Assembly (NCBI GenBank): GCA_025800215.1
Contig: JAOXSC010000185.1
Span: forward strand, 1 to 37,389
Direction: 5' to 3'
DNA from: Marinibacterium sp.
GTDB lineage: Bacteria > Pseudomonadota > Alphaproteobacteria > Rhodobacterales > Rhodobacteraceae
Length of the DNA: 37,389 nt
Under the pieces are notes generated by a model. The model was not told where the DNA came from and did no database searches. It worked only from the letters and a program-made list of their open reading frames with translations. The translations under genes were made by a program, and so were the position numbers. This document shows positions 23,686 through 33,905 of the stretch, piece by piece; the stretch's first letter is position 1, and each line of letters opens with the position of its first letter.

Positions 23686-25663
23686 CGGGATCCTCCAGCC
23701 GGATCAGCACCATGCCATCCTGCACCTGATCGCCCTGCGCGGCCAGCACCTCGGCGATGACGCCATCACGGGGGGCGGACAGCGTGTGTTCCATCTTCAT
23801 CGCCTCGAGCGTGACCAGAGGTTGCCCTTTTTCGACCCGCTCCCCTGCGGCGGCGCGCAGTAGGGTGACGAGCCCCGGCATGGGCGACAGGATGGCGTCC
23901 CCGGCCTGATCCGCGCCCGCTTCGCCCAGAAGCGGGTCGGGGATTGTAAAGACGTGGCTTTCGGCGTCGTCAAAGATGGTGATCGTGTCGCCCTTGCGGT
24001 GATAGCGCAGGGTCTCGCTCTGGCAATTGACCGACAAGATCACGCCATGTTCGGTCCGTCGCAGGCGGAACATCGTCCCGTCCATCACAAAGCCCTCATC
24101 GCAAGGCGCGATCTGCATCTGCAGGGTGTCGCCCGCATGGATCAGATCCACCGGCGTGCTGCCCATCCCCCAGGCCCGCCAGCCGCGCAGATGGGTCCAG
24201 GGATCGTTGCCCCGGGGCGGGTCGATCATCCCGCTGGCGACGACGGTGGCAAGGGCGCGCACCTCAAAGCTGGGGTCGGGCGTGGCGGTCAGGTCGTCGC
24301 TGTCGCGTTCAATCAGGCCGGTGTCCACGTCGCCCGCGGCAAAGCCGGGATGACGGGCCAGACGCGCCAGAAAGCCCAGATTGGTGACCAGCCCGGCGAC
24401 CTCGCACCGGTCGAGCGCGTGGCCCAGCCGGGCCAGCGCGGTGGCGCGGTCGGGGCCGTGCACGATGATCTTGGCGATCATCGGGTCATAATAGGGGCTG
24501 ATGTCATCGCCACTGCGCACGCCGCTGTCGATGCGGATGTCGCCATGGGCAAATTCCGCGCCTTCGGGAAAGGCCAGATGATCCAGATGCCCGGTGGCGG
24601 GCAGGAACCCCTTGGCGGCGTCTTCGGCGTAAAGGCGCGCTTCAAAGCTGTGGCCGGTGATGCTCAGATCACTTTGGTCAAAACCCAGCGGTTCACCGGC
24701 TGCCGCGCGCAGCTGCAGTTCCACCAGATCAAGACCGGTGATCGCTTCGGTCACCGGGTGTTCGACCTGCAGGCGGGTGTTCATTTCCATGAACCAGAAC
24801 CCGTCGGCGCGCAGCGGGCCGGACCCGTCTGCGATGAATTCGACCGTGCCCGCGCCCTGATAGCCGATGGCGCGGGCCGCTTCGACGGCGGCCGCCCCCA
24901 TGGCGGCGCGCACTTCGGGGGGCATGTCGGGGGCGGGGGCCTCTTCAATCACCTTCTGGTGGCGGCGCTGCAGCGAACAGTCGCGTTCGAACAGATGCAC
25001 CACATTGCCATGGGCATCGGCAAAGATCTGGATCTCTACATGGCGCGGTTTGGTGATGTATTTTTCGACCAGACAGGCAGGGTCGCCAAAGCTGGCCTGC
25101 CCTTCGCGCTGCGCGGCGGCCAGCGCGTCGGCAAAATCTTCGGCGCGCTCGACAAGGCGCATGCCCTTGCCGCCGCCGCCTGCGCGCGCCTTGATCAGAA
25201 CCGGATAGCCGATGCGGTCGGCTTCGGCTGACAGGGTATCGAGGTCCTGGGCGCTGCCGTGATAGCCCGGCACCACCGGCACGCCCGCCTGTTCCATCAG
25301 CGCCTTGGCCGCATCCTTGAGCCCCATGGCGCGGATCGCATCGGCGGGTGGCCCGACAAAGGTCAGCCCGGCGGCTTCGACAGCTTCGACGAAATCGGGG
25401 TTTTCCGACAGGAACCCATAGCCGGGATGGATCGCCTGCGCGCCGGTGGCGAGAGCCGCTTCGATCAGTCGCCTTCCCACCAGATAGCTGTCGGCCACCG
25501 GGGCGGGGCCGATACCCACCGCCTCGTCCGCGAGGTCCACGTGGCGGGCCTGCATGTCGGCCTGAGAATGCACCGCGACGCTGGCCACGCCCATGCGGCG
25601 GGCGGTTGCGATGACACGGGCGGCAATTTCGCCCCGGTTTGCAATGAGGATCTTGGTGAACAT
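23678..25663 (-). CDS. liuD: Methylcrotonyl-CoA carboxylase, biotin carboxylase / biotin carrier subunit
   Basis: A 661-residue alpha subunit. The biotin carboxylase domain starts ILIANRGEIAARV, has the ATP-grasp loop KARAGGGGKGMR and RDCSLQRRHQKVIEEAPAP, and the C-terminal biotin domain carries EAMKMEH with biotinyl-Lys near K623. It carboxylates biotin and works with the beta subunit encoded just before it to convert methylcrotonyl-CoA to methylglutaconyl-CoA. The start at 25663 is used because AGGAG lies 9 bases upstream; the frame extends to 25678, but that ATG lacks a ribosome site. Specificity for methylcrotonyl rather than propionyl- or geranyl-CoA is inferred from the neighbouring lyase and hydratase. 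Confidence 0.92.
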   Translation of the reverse strand: MFTKILIANRGEIAARVIATARRMGVASVAVHSQADMQARHVDLADEAVGIGPAPVADSYLVGRRLIEAALATGAQAIHPGYGFLSENPDFVEAVEAAGLTFVGPPADAIRAMGLKDAAKALMEQAGVPVVPGYHGSAQDLDTLSAEADRIGYPVLIKARAGGGGKGMRLVERAEDFADALAAAQREGQASFGDPACLVEKYITKPRHVEIQIFADAHGNVVHLFERDCSLQRRHQKVIEEAPAPDMPPEVRAAMGAAAVEAARAIGYQGAGTVEFIADGSGPLRADGFWFMEMNTRLQVEHPVTEAITGLDLVELQLRAAAGEPLGFDQSDLSITGHSFEARLYAEDAAKGFLPATGHLDHLAFPEGAEFAHGDIRIDSGVRSGDDISPYYDPMIAKIIVHGPDRATALARLGHALDRCEVAGLVTNLGFLARLARHPGFAAGDVDTGLIERDSDDLTATPDPSFEVRALATVVASGMIDPPRGNDPWTHLRGWRAWGMGSTPVDLIHAGDTLQMQIAPCDEGFVMDGTMFRLRRTEHGVILSVNCQSETLRYHRKGDTITIFDDAESHVFTIPDPLLGEAGADQAGDAILSPMPGLVTLLRAAAGERVEKGQPLVTLEAMKMEHTLSAPRDGVIAEVLAAQGDQVQDGMVLIRLEDPDD

Positions 25664-25674
25664 GCGGTTTCTCC

Positions 25675-27282
25675 TCACATCCGGAAGACGCCAAAGCGCG
25701 TGTCGGGGATCGGTGCGTTCAGCGAGGCCGACAGCGACAGGCCCAGAATGTCGCGGCTTTTGCGCGGGTCCACGATCCCGTCATCCCAAAGCCTGGACGA
25801 GGCATAAAGCGGGTGCGACTGTTCTTCGAACATGGCGATGGTAGGGGCCTTGAACGCGGCCTCTTCTTCGGCGGACCACTGGCCGCCCTTGCGTTCGATC
25901 CCGTCGCGGCGGACGGTGGCCAGCACCCCTGCGGCCTGTTCGCCGCCCATCACCGAAATGCGGCTGTTGGGCCAGGTCCACAGGAACCGGGGCGAATAGG
26001 CGCGCCCGCACATGCCGTAATTGCCCGCGCCAAAGGACCCGCCCACCAGCATGGTGATCTTGGGCACCTGCGTGGTGGCGACGGCCGTCACCAGCTTGGC
26101 GCCATCCTTGGCGATGCCCCCCGATTCGTAGCGTTGGCCCACCATGAACCCGGTGATGTTCTGCAGAAAGATCAGCGGGATCTTGCGCTGGCTGCACAGT
26201 TCCACGAAATGCGCGCCCTTGATCGAGCTTTCGGAAAAGAGCACGCCGTTATTGGCGATGATCCCCACCGGCAGCCCCCAGATATGGGCAAAGCCGGTGA
26301 CCAGAGTGGTGCCATAGCGCGCCTTGAATTCGTCAAAGCGCGACCCGTCGACGATGCGGGCGATGACTTCGCGGATGTCATAGGGGGTCTTGAGGTCGGC
26401 GGGCACCACGCCAAGGATCTCTTCGGGATCATAAAGCGGATCTTCGATGGGTGCGCGCTGGATCGTGGCCGGGGTCGGCGCGCCCAAGCTTGCCACCGCC
26501 TGACGGGCCAGCGCCAGCGCATGCGCGTCGTCATCGGCCAGGTAGTCGGCCACGCCCGACAGGCGCGTGTGCACATCGCCACCGCCGAGATCTTCGGCGC
26601 TCACGACCTCGCCCGTGGCGGCCTTGACCAGCGGCGGGCCGGCCAGAAAGATCGTGCCCTGTTCCTTGACGATGATGGTGACGTCCGACATGGCGGGGAC
26701 ATAGGCGCCGCCGGCTGTGCAGGACCCCATGACCACGGCGATCTGGGCGATGCCACGGGCCGACATGTTGGCCTGATTGAAGAAGATGCGCCCGAAATGG
26801 TCGCGGTCGGGAAAGACCTCGTCCTGGTTAGGCAGGTTGGCGCCACCGGAATCCACCAGATAGATGCAGGGCAGGGCGTTGGCTTCGGCGATTTCCTGGG
26901 CGCGCAGATGTTTCTTGACGCTCATCGGGTAATAGGTGCCGCCCTTCACCGTGGCATCGTTGCACACGATCATCACATCGCGCCCCGACACCCGGCCGAT
27001 GCCCGCGATCACCCCGGCCGACGGGGCCGCGTCGTCATAAAGCCCATGTGCCGCAAACTGGCCGATTTCCAGAAAAGGCGCGCCGGGATCCAGCAGCCGT
27101 GCCACCCGTTCACGCGGGGGCAGCTTGCCACGGGCCACGTGGCGTGCATGGGCGGCATCGCCTCCCCCGGCGCAGGCGCGCTGCGATGCCTCGGCCACCG
27201 GGCCCATGGCCGCCAGATGCGCGGCGCGGTTGGCCTCGAATGCCTCGGATTTCGGCGCGGCTGAGGATGTCAGGACTGCCAT
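25675..27282 (-). CDS. liuB: Methylcrotonyl-CoA carboxylase, carboxyltransferase subunit
   Basis: A 535-residue carboxyltransferase with two crotonase-like halves. Oxyanion segments include [16 protein letters not shown] in the N half and [17 protein letters not shown] in the C half. It transfers carboxyl from biotin to methylcrotonyl-CoA, as partner of the LiuD subunit. Of two in-frame starts, the ATG at 27282 is preferred because GGAGA lies about 9 bases upstream; the ATG at 27297 has none. It is the first gene of the block liuB-liuD-liuE-liuC, in which successive genes overlap or are a few bases apart. Isovaleryl-CoA dehydrogenase (liuA/ivd), often adjacent, is not here. Confidence 0.93.
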   Translation of the reverse strand: MAVLTSSAAPKSEAFEANRAAHLAAMGPVAEASQRACAGGGDAAHARHVARGKLPPRERVARLLDPGAPFLEIGQFAAHGLYDDAAPSAGVIAGIGRVSGRDVMIVCNDATVKGGTYYPMSVKKHLRAQEIAEANALPCIYLVDSGGANLPNQDEVFPDRDHFGRIFFNQANMSARGIAQIAVVMGSCTAGGAYVPAMSDVTIIVKEQGTIFLAGPPLVKAATGEVVSAEDLGGGDVHTRLSGVADYLADDDAHALALARQAVASLGAPTPATIQRAPIEDPLYDPEEILGVVPADLKTPYDIREVIARIVDGSRFDEFKARYGTTLVTGFAHIWGLPVGIIANNGVLFSESSIKGAHFVELCSQRKIPLIFLQNITGFMVGQRYESGGIAKDGAKLVTAVATTQVPKITMLVGGSFGAGNYGMCGRAYSPRFLWTWPNSRISVMGGEQAAGVLATVRRDGIERKGGQWSAEEEAAFKAPTIAMFEEQSHPLYASSRLWDDGIVDPRKSRDILGLSLSASLNAPIPDTRFGVFRM

Positions 27283-27300
27283 CGCTGGGGTCTCCATTAA

Positions 27301-27345
27301 ATGAACGACTGTTCATAAACTAGACAGCCGATCCCGCGATGGCAA
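27301..27345 (-). promoter_or_regulatory. liu operon promoter with TetR-type palindromic operator
   Basis: On the minus strand a -35-like TTGCCA (27340-27345) and a -10-like TAGTTT (27317-27322) are 17 bases apart. Directly after the -10 box lies ATGAAC-GACT-GTTCAT (27301-27316), an exact inverted repeat with the form of TetR-family operators, where a bound repressor would cover the likely transcription start. No TetR gene is in the window. The -10 match is modest; the palindrome is clear. Confidence 0.6.
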
Positions 27346-27416
27346 GAAAAATGCGCCGGTTGGCGGGGTGGGGGCTGTTGGTGTAGGGCTGAACCAGACC
27401 AAGGGAGGACGCGGCC

Positions 27417-28337
27417 ATGATCCTGTGTTGCGGCGAGGCGCTGATCGACATGGTGCCCCGGATGGGGGCGTATGTGCCGCATGTGGGCGGGGCTGTGCTG
27501 AACACCGCGATGGCGCTTGGACGGCTGGGGGCGCCGGTGGGGCTGTTGACGGGGTTGTCATCGGACGGGTTCGGCCAGCAGATCGCCGACGCATTGGCCG
27601 AAAGCGGTGTGGCCACGGATCTGGCGGTGCGCAGCGACCGGGTGACCACGCTGGCCATGGTGCATCTGACGGATGGGCAGGCGCGCTACAGCTTTTATGA
27701 CCGGGGCAGCGCGACGCGCGATATCCGCCCGGCGGACCTGCCCGACACCGGCGCGGCTGGCGCGCTGTTCTGCGGCGGGATTTCCCTGTGCAACCCGCCC
27801 GGCGCGGATAGCTTTGCGGATCTCGCCATCGGCTGGCCACGGGACAAGGTGGTGATGGTTGATCCCAACATCCGCCCCGGCTTTGCCGAAGATGACGCCG
27901 CCTATCGCGCGCGGCTGGCGCGGGTGCTGGGGCGGGCCGATATTGTCAAACTGTCGGATGCGGATCTGGACTGGCTGATGCTGGGGGCGGGCACGCTCGA
28001 TGACAAGGCCCGCGCGGTGCAGGCGCAGGGCGCGGCGCTGGTGCTTATCACCTGTGGCGGCGACGGGGCGATCGGGTTCGGGGCCGATGGGCTGCGCGTG
28101 CAGCGCCCGGCGGTGCCCGCGCAGGTGGTCGATACGATCGGGGCAGGGGATACGTTCAATGCCGGATGCCTCTGGGCACTGCATCAGCGTGGCGCGCTGA
28201 CCCCCGATGCGCTGCGGATGCTGACCAAAGACGATCTGGCCGGTATCATCGACTTTGCCGCCCGCGTGGCGGCGGTGACGGTGTCACGCGCCGGAGCCAA
28301 CCCGCCCTGGGCGCATGAAATCGAGGACATGCAATGA
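27417..28337 (+). CDS. PfkB-family sugar kinase, probable fructokinase
   Basis: A 306-residue ribokinase-fold kinase. It has the N-terminal CCGEALIDMVP strand, the two glycines in HVGGAVLNTAMALGRLG, the phosphate-binding VDPNIRPGF segment, and the C-terminal catalytic DTIGAGDTFNAG with the base Asp. The kinase most likely phosphorylates fructose or a related ketose. The ATG at 27417 follows GGGAGG by 8 bases. The isomerase gene begins in its stop codon (ATGA, 28334-28337), so the pair would turn an aldose into a ketose and then into its phosphate. It is divergent from the liu operon across 134 bases. Confidence 0.9.
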   Translation: MILCCGEALIDMVPRMGAYVPHVGGAVLNTAMALGRLGAPVGLLTGLSSDGFGQQIADALAESGVATDLAVRSDRVTTLAMVHLTDGQARYSFYDRGSATRDIRPADLPDTGAAGALFCGGISLCNPPGADSFADLAIGWPRDKVVMVDPNIRPGFAEDDAAYRARLARVLGRADIVKLSDADLDWLMLGAGTLDDKARAVQAQGAALVLITCGGDGAIGFGADGLRVQRPAVPAQVVDTIGAGDTFNAGCLWALHQRGALTPDALRMLTKDDLAGIIDFAARVAAVTVSRAGANPPWAHEIEDMQ

Positions 28338-29002
28338 AACGATCGCGCATCAACGAGATCATGCACGAAGCACGTGCCTTCATGACCGGCTTTGGCGCGG
28401 TGCTGCCGCCTTTTGCCGACTGGTCCCCCGATCGCATGCGCGGCCCGGACGGAGCGCTGATGCGTGCGCGCGGCCTGGGCTGGGACATCACCGATTACGG
28501 CGCCGGACGGTTTGACGACATGGGGTTGTTCCTGTTCACCCTGCGCAATGGCGGGCCCGAGGATCTGCAGGCGGGGCGCGGCATGGTCTATGCTGAAAAG
28601 CTGATGATCTCGCGCGCGCAGCAGCTGTCGCCGATGCACCGCCACAACATCAAGACCGAAGACATCATCAACCGTGGCGGTGGAGATCTGGTGCTGGAAC
28701 TGTTCGCGGCCGCCCCCGATGGCAGCATCGACCGGCAGGCGCCGGTGCGGGTGCTGTCGGATGCGCAATGGGTTGATCTGCCGCCGGGCGGGCATCTGCG
28801 CCTGAAACAGGGGCAGAGCGTCACCCTGACCCCGGCAACCTGGCATGCGTTCTGGGGCGACGGCGGCGATTGCCTGATCCAGGAAGTGTCGAGCATCAAC
28901 GATGATCGCACCGACAACATCTTTGCCGATCCCATCGGGCGCTTTTCCACCATCGACGAAGACGTGTCGCCTCTGCACCTTCTGGTGTCGGATTACGACT
29001 AG
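28334..29002 (+). CDS. D-lyxose/D-mannose-type ketol-isomerase (cupin fold)
   Basis: A 222-residue protein of the D-lyxose isomerase family, with the N-terminal MKRSRINEIMHEARAFM helix, the metal-binding segment SPMHRHNIKTEDIIN holding two His and a Glu, and a late His in TPATWHAFWGD. Known members convert D-lyxose to D-xylulose and D-mannose to D-fructose with Mn2+. Coupled translation with the PfkB kinase suggests a mannose to fructose to fructose 6-phosphate route, or a lyxose route. No transporter for the sugar is adjacent. An intrinsic terminator follows 14 bases after the stop. Confidence 0.87.
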   Translation: MKRSRINEIMHEARAFMTGFGAVLPPFADWSPDRMRGPDGALMRARGLGWDITDYGAGRFDDMGLFLFTLRNGGPEDLQAGRGMVYAEKLMISRAQQLSPMHRHNIKTEDIINRGGGDLVLELFAAAPDGSIDRQAPVRVLSDAQWVDLPPGGHLRLKQGQSVTLTPATWHAFWGDGGDCLIQEVSSINDDRTDNIFADPIGRFSTIDEDVSPLHLLVSDYD

Positions 29003-29015
29003 GCGGTGTTCGGCC

Positions 29016-29043
29016 AGCCCTGCGCGTGGCGTCGGGGCTTTTT
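29016..29043 (+). terminator. Intrinsic terminator of the kinase-isomerase operon
   Basis: AGCCC (29016-29020) pairs with GGGCT (29035-29039), with further GC contacts in the loop, and a run of five T follows (29039-29043). This is the clearest Rho-independent terminator in the window and isolates the riboswitch transcript that starts beyond it. Confidence 0.75.
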
Positions 29044-29119
29044 CGGTGTCGTGCGCTTTTGGCTCTGAACATGTCGCATGCATTCCAGCACCCGGCCGAC
29101 CGTCCGCTAATGTTTCCCT

Positions 29120-29295
29120 GCAAGGTGCCGGCGATTCCGAAAGGGACGTCGGAGAATTGGGAAGCTGGTGCAATTCCGGCACTGCCCCCGCAACGGTAAC
29201 GAAGGTCAGGCGCGGCAAACAACCACTGGGAGGAGGATCCCGGGAAGGTGTCGCACCGGGCGCAAGCCCCTTCCAAGTCCGGAAACCAGCCTTGC
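29120..29295 (+). promoter_or_regulatory. Cobalamin (B12) riboswitch
   Basis: An aptamer that binds a cobalamin in the nascent mRNA and usually lowers expression downstream. The closing stem is exact: GCAAGG (29120-29125) with CCTTGC (29290-29295). Conserved blocks appear in the expected order: GGTGCC after P1, GAATTGGGAAGCTGGTGCAA (from 29154), CCCGCAAC (29187-29194), the CCACTGGG element (29223-29230), and the B12 box AAGTCCGGAAACCAGCC (29275-29291). It lies between a terminator and the gbcA-type gene on the same strand, 125 bases before the start codon, so the oxygenase/reductase pair is its natural target. The remaining part of the 29003-29420 gap is its promoter (not identified) and the expression platform. 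Confidence 0.92.
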
Positions 29296-29345
29296 GGATA
29301 TTGTCAAACCGCGGGTGGCGGTGGGGGCACTGGTTTCGGACGTGA

Positions 29346-30647
<1,302 letters not shown>

Positions 30648-30652
30648 CCATC

Positions 30653-31726
30653 ATGACCTATCCCGCAGCAGCCACCTGGCAGGATCACGAGATGCTGGAA
30701 TGCGTCTCGGTCGTGCCCGAGATGCCCAACACCGCCAGCTTTTCGTTCCGCGCGCCGTCGGGTGCGCTGTTCGACTATCAGCCGGGCCAGTTCCTGACGC
30801 TGGAAATCCCCGCGCCCGGTCAGCCCGGCGGGGTGGTGCACCGCACCTACACGATCTCGTCCTCGCCCTCGCGGCCGCGTTCGATCACCATCACCGCCAA
30901 GGCGCAGCCCGACAGCATCGGCACCCGCTGGATGCTGGACAACCTGCAGCCCGGCATGCGCATGAAGGCCATCGGCCCGGCGGGCCTGTTCACCAATGCC
31001 GAAAGCCGGGCGCGCAAATTCCTGTTCATCTCGGCGGGGTCCGGTGTCACGCCGATGATGTCCATGACCACCTGCATGTGGGACGAAGGGCGCGATCTGG
31101 ATGTGGTGTTCATCAACTGCGCCAAGCGCCCGTCCGAGATCATCTTTCGCCAGCGGCTGGAGCAGATGGCCAGCCGGATGCCCGGCCTTGACCTGAAATT
31201 CGTGGTTGAAGAGCCTGACCGCTACAGCCCCTGGACCGGCTATCAGGGGCAGTTCAACCAGCTGATGCTGGGCCTCATGGCGCCCGATTATCTGGATCGC
31301 GAGGTCTATTGCTGCGGGCCCGAACCCTTCATGACGGCCGTGCGCGAAGCGCTGGCGGGCCTTGGGTTCGACATGGACAACTACCATCAGGAAAGCTTTG
31401 GCGCTCCGGTCGAAACCGAAGCCGATCAGCCCGATCTGGACGATGTCATCCCCGATGACGACAGCAGTGCCGAAATCCTGTTTGCCAGCTCGGGCGTGAC
31501 CGCGCGGGTGGCCGAAACCGATACGGTTCTGGCTGCGGCGCGATCGGTGGGGCTCAATATCCCGTCGGGCTGTACCTTCGGGGTTTGCGGCACCTGCAAG
31601 ATCAAGAAAACCGCAGGCGATGTGCACATGGTGCACAATGGCGGGATTTCCGAAGACGACATCGAAGCGGGCTATATCCTGGCCTGCTGTTCGAACCCGA
31701 TCGGCAAGGTCGAGGTCGAAGTCTGA
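30653..31726 (+). CDS. gbcB: Ferredoxin reductase for the Rieske oxygenase (GbcB type)
   Basis: A 357-residue electron-transfer protein that feeds electrons from NAD(P)H to the oxygenase. The FAD-binding part has HRTYTISSSPS (about 63-73), the pyridine-nucleotide part has SAGSGVTPMMSM and YCCGPEPFM, and the C-terminal plant-type [2Fe-2S] ferredoxin uses C307, C312, C315 and C345 (in SGCTFGVCGTC and LACC). The start at 30653 lies 5 bases after gbcA with AGAGTGA as a weak ribosome site, so it is likely coupled. The domain order FAD-NAD-ferredoxin is that of GbcB/VanB-like reductases. A hairpin follows its stop. Confidence 0.9.
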   Translation: MTYPAAATWQDHEMLECVSVVPEMPNTASFSFRAPSGALFDYQPGQFLTLEIPAPGQPGGVVHRTYTISSSPSRPRSITITAKAQPDSIGTRWMLDNLQPGMRMKAIGPAGLFTNAESRARKFLFISAGSGVTPMMSMTTCMWDEGRDLDVVFINCAKRPSEIIFRQRLEQMASRMPGLDLKFVVEEPDRYSPWTGYQGQFNQLMLGLMAPDYLDREVYCCGPEPFMTAVREALAGLGFDMDNYHQESFGAPVETEADQPDLDDVIPDDDSSAEILFASSGVTARVAETDTVLAAARSVGLNIPSGCTFGVCGTCKIKKTAGDVHMVHNGGISEDDIEAGYILACCSNPIGKVEVEV

Positions 31727-31732
31727 TCCCAA

Positions 31733-31761
31733 CCGGGGCGGCGCATCCCGCGCGGCCCCGG
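31733..31761 (+). terminator. GC hairpin after the oxygenase-reductase pair
   Basis: CCGGGGC (31733-31739) pairs exactly with GCCCCGG (31755-31761), with a few more inner pairs, 6 bases after the gbcB stop. There is no T tract. It probably ends the riboswitch-controlled transcript or limits read-through into the ureohydrolase gene. Confidence 0.5.
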
Positions 31762-31837
31762 CTTGACTGCGATGCCCCGTGCAGGAACAGTCGACCCTGA
31801 CCCGCGCAGGGGTGGGCGACGACCGGGGGCATGTGGG

Positions 31838-32803
31838 ATGACGGATGACAACACGGCGGATCTGGGCGCGCTTTTCGGGGCGGCGGACGCCACCAGTTTT
31901 CTGGGTCTTGAGACCTGCGATGATCTGACAGCGATTGACGCGTCATCGGCCTTTGTCGGGGCGCCCTGTGCAACGCCATACGGATCGGTCGGAGCTTATG
32001 CGCGCAACGGGCCTGCATCCCTGCGCCGGGCCATCGCGGCGCTGACGTCGAATGTCGACCGGCACAATTTCGATCTGGGCGGACCGACCTTTCCCGATGG
32101 GTGCAGGCGGGCGGTGGATTGCGGGGATCTGCCCTGGCATGACAGCGATTTTGCCGCCAACCGGGCGACCATCCGCGATGCCATCGCCACCATTGCCGGG
32201 CGCGGGACGGTGCCGATCCTGATCGGTGGCGACGATTCGGTCCCGATCCCGATGATCGAGGCGATGGGGCAGGTTGGTTCTGCCTACACGATCCTGCAGA
32301 TCGACGCCCATATCGACTGGCGCGACAGCCATATGGGCGAAACCCACGGGCTGTCTTCGACCATGCGCCGGGCGTCGGAACTGGCGCATATCGAGCGGAT
32401 CATCCAGGTCGGCGCGCGCGGCATCGGGTCGGGGCATTCGTCGGACCTTGAGGACGCGCGGGCCTGGGGCGCGCATTTTTTCACCGGGCCGGACATCCAC
32501 CGCCATGGGCTGGCCCCCGCACTTGAACAGATCCCCAAAGGCGCCAAGATCATTCTGTGCATCGACATCGACGCGATGGACCCGTCCATTGCGCCCAATA
32601 CCATCGGCCGCAGCCCCGGCGGGCTGAGCTATTACCAGATGCTCGACCTGATTTCCGGCGCGGCGGCACGCGGGCGCATTGCGGCAGTTGATTTTGTCGA
32701 AATCCTGCCCGAGGCCGATATTGACGGCATTGGCGGTCTGACCGTGTCGCGCCTTGTTGCCGCGACCATGGGGCTGATTGCACGGCAGGATGGCCCTGCG
32801 TGA
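31838..32803 (+). CDS. Ureohydrolase (agmatinase/arginase family) with variant first metal ligand
   Basis: A 321-residue enzyme of the family that hydrolyses guanidino groups to an amine and urea using two metal ions. Ligand motifs are GGDDS (130-134), DAHID (156-160) and DIDAMD (243-248). The usual first motif is GGDHS, whose His binds a metal; here Asp133 takes that place. PGGLSYYQM and VDFVEILPE are kept. Start: ATG at 31838, 9 bases after a GGGGG site; a frame from 31763 lies across the upstream hairpin region and is less likely. Substrate is open: agmatine, guanidinobutyrate, arginine or another guanidine. It meets the aldo/keto reductase gene tail to tail with no spacer. Confidence 0.85.
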   Translation: MTDDNTADLGALFGAADATSFLGLETCDDLTAIDASSAFVGAPCATPYGSVGAYARNGPASLRRAIAALTSNVDRHNFDLGGPTFPDGCRRAVDCGDLPWHDSDFAANRATIRDAIATIAGRGTVPILIGGDDSVPIPMIEAMGQVGSAYTILQIDAHIDWRDSHMGETHGLSSTMRRASELAHIERIIQVGARGIGSGHSSDLEDARAWGAHFFTGPDIHRHGLAPALEQIPKGAKIILCIDIDAMDPSIAPNTIGRSPGGLSYYQMLDLISGAAARGRIAAVDFVEILPEADIDGIGGLTVSRLVAATMGLIARQDGPA

Positions 32804-33787
32804 TCAGGCGTTGACGCCTTTCATGCCCTCGTCAGTATAGCGCGCGCCGATCACCGGACGGGCGGCCAGCCCGGCTGCGATCTCGTCCAGATCCTCGGGT
32901 GTCAGGCGGATGTCGGTGGCGGCGGCATTGTCCCGCAGATGCGCAGGGCGTGTGGTGCCGGGGATCGGCACGATGTCGGGCCCCTGCGCCAGCACCCAGG
33001 CCAGCGCAAGCTGGGCAGGTGTGCAGCCCTTGCGCCGTGCGATCCCGGCAACAAGATCGGCGATGCTGGCATTGGCAGCGGCGGCGTCGGCCTGAAAGCG
33101 GGGCAGGGTGGCGCGAAAATCGCCATCGGCAAACTGTGCCTGCTGGCCGAAGCGCCCGGTCAGGAAACCACGCCCAAGCGGCGAATAGGCGACAAAGCCA
33201 ATGCCCAGGTCCCGACAGGTGGGCAGGATGTCGGTTTCCACCTCGCGCGACCAGAGCGAATATTCGGTCTGCACCGCGCTGACGGGATGCACCGCGTGGG
33301 CCCGCCGTAAGGTGTCGGCGCTGGTTTCGCACAGGCCGATGCGGGCGATCTTGCCCTCTTCGACCAGACGGGCCAGACCGCCCATCGTGTCTTCGATGTT
33401 CTGTGCGCGGTTGATCCGGTGCACATAGTAGAGGTCGATACAATCCACCCCAAGCCGCCTGAGCGACCCTTCGCAGGATGACCTTGCATAGTCAGGGCTG
33501 TTGTCGATGTGGCGGCGGTATTCGCCCGGCGCCCGCACGATGCCGAATTTGGTGGCGATCCTGGGCCGGGCCTTGGTTTCCTTTAGAAACCTACCGATCA
33601 GGGTTTCGTTGTGATGGGGCCCGTACATGTCGGCGGTGTCGAAAAAGTCGATGCCCTGGGCAAGGGCGTCGTGCAGGACGTGCAAGGCGCGTGCATCGTC
33701 GCGCGGGCCGTAGAATTCGCTCATCCCCATGCAGCCCAACCCAATGGCGGAGACGGCAAGATCCTGTCCCAGATGACGCTGTTTCAT
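32804..33787 (-). CDS. Aldo/keto reductase
   Basis: A 327-residue NADPH-dependent TIM-barrel oxidoreductase. The catalytic tetrad is visible as D50 (in FFDTADMYG), Y55, K80 (in IATKFG) and H123 (in YYVHRI). The pattern GLGCMGMSEFYG and WVLAQGPDIVPIPGTTR is that of the AKR13-like/YajO-type group reducing aldehydes and ketones. The start at 33787 follows AAAGGA by 8 bases; the longer open frame to 34036 overlaps the divergent LysR gene and is rejected. It is divergent from the LysR regulator, which probably controls it through the dyad between them. Confidence 0.92.
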   Translation of the reverse strand: MKQRHLGQDLAVSAIGLGCMGMSEFYGPRDDARALHVLHDALAQGIDFFDTADMYGPHHNETLIGRFLKETKARPRIATKFGIVRAPGEYRRHIDNSPDYARSSCEGSLRRLGVDCIDLYYVHRINRAQNIEDTMGGLARLVEEGKIARIGLCETSADTLRRAHAVHPVSAVQTEYSLWSREVETDILPTCRDLGIGFVAYSPLGRGFLTGRFGQQAQFADGDFRATLPRFQADAAAANASIADLVAGIARRKGCTPAQLALAWVLAQGPDIVPIPGTTRPAHLRDNAAATDIRLTPEDLDEIAAGLAARPVIGARYTDEGMKGVNA

Positions 33788-33841
33788 GTGCTGGTCCTTT
33801 CCTTCGATGGCTGTGATTGCCTGATGGATCCGGATTTGGCA

Positions 33842-33858
33842 TTTTCGGTATTCGAAAA
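33842..33858. promoter_or_regulatory. Dyad between the aldo/keto reductase and LysR genes
   Basis: TTTTCG-GTATT-CGAAAA is an exact 6-base inverted repeat with a 5-base spacer and contains the T-N11-A form of LysR-family sites. It lies 55 bases before the reductase start and 48 before the lysR start, the usual place for a LysR-type operator between divergent genes. Confidence 0.6.
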
Positions 33859-33905
33859 ATAGACGACAAATCGGAGAACCTATTTTCATAAATGGAGAGT
33901 GCGAC

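Noticed and set aside
25813..27264. Long plus-strand open frame opposite liuB, and similar ones opposite liuD and the aldehyde dehydrogenase
   Set aside because: They are rich in His, Arg, Gln and Gly without any family motif, and the opposite strand encodes full enzymes with catalytic residues.
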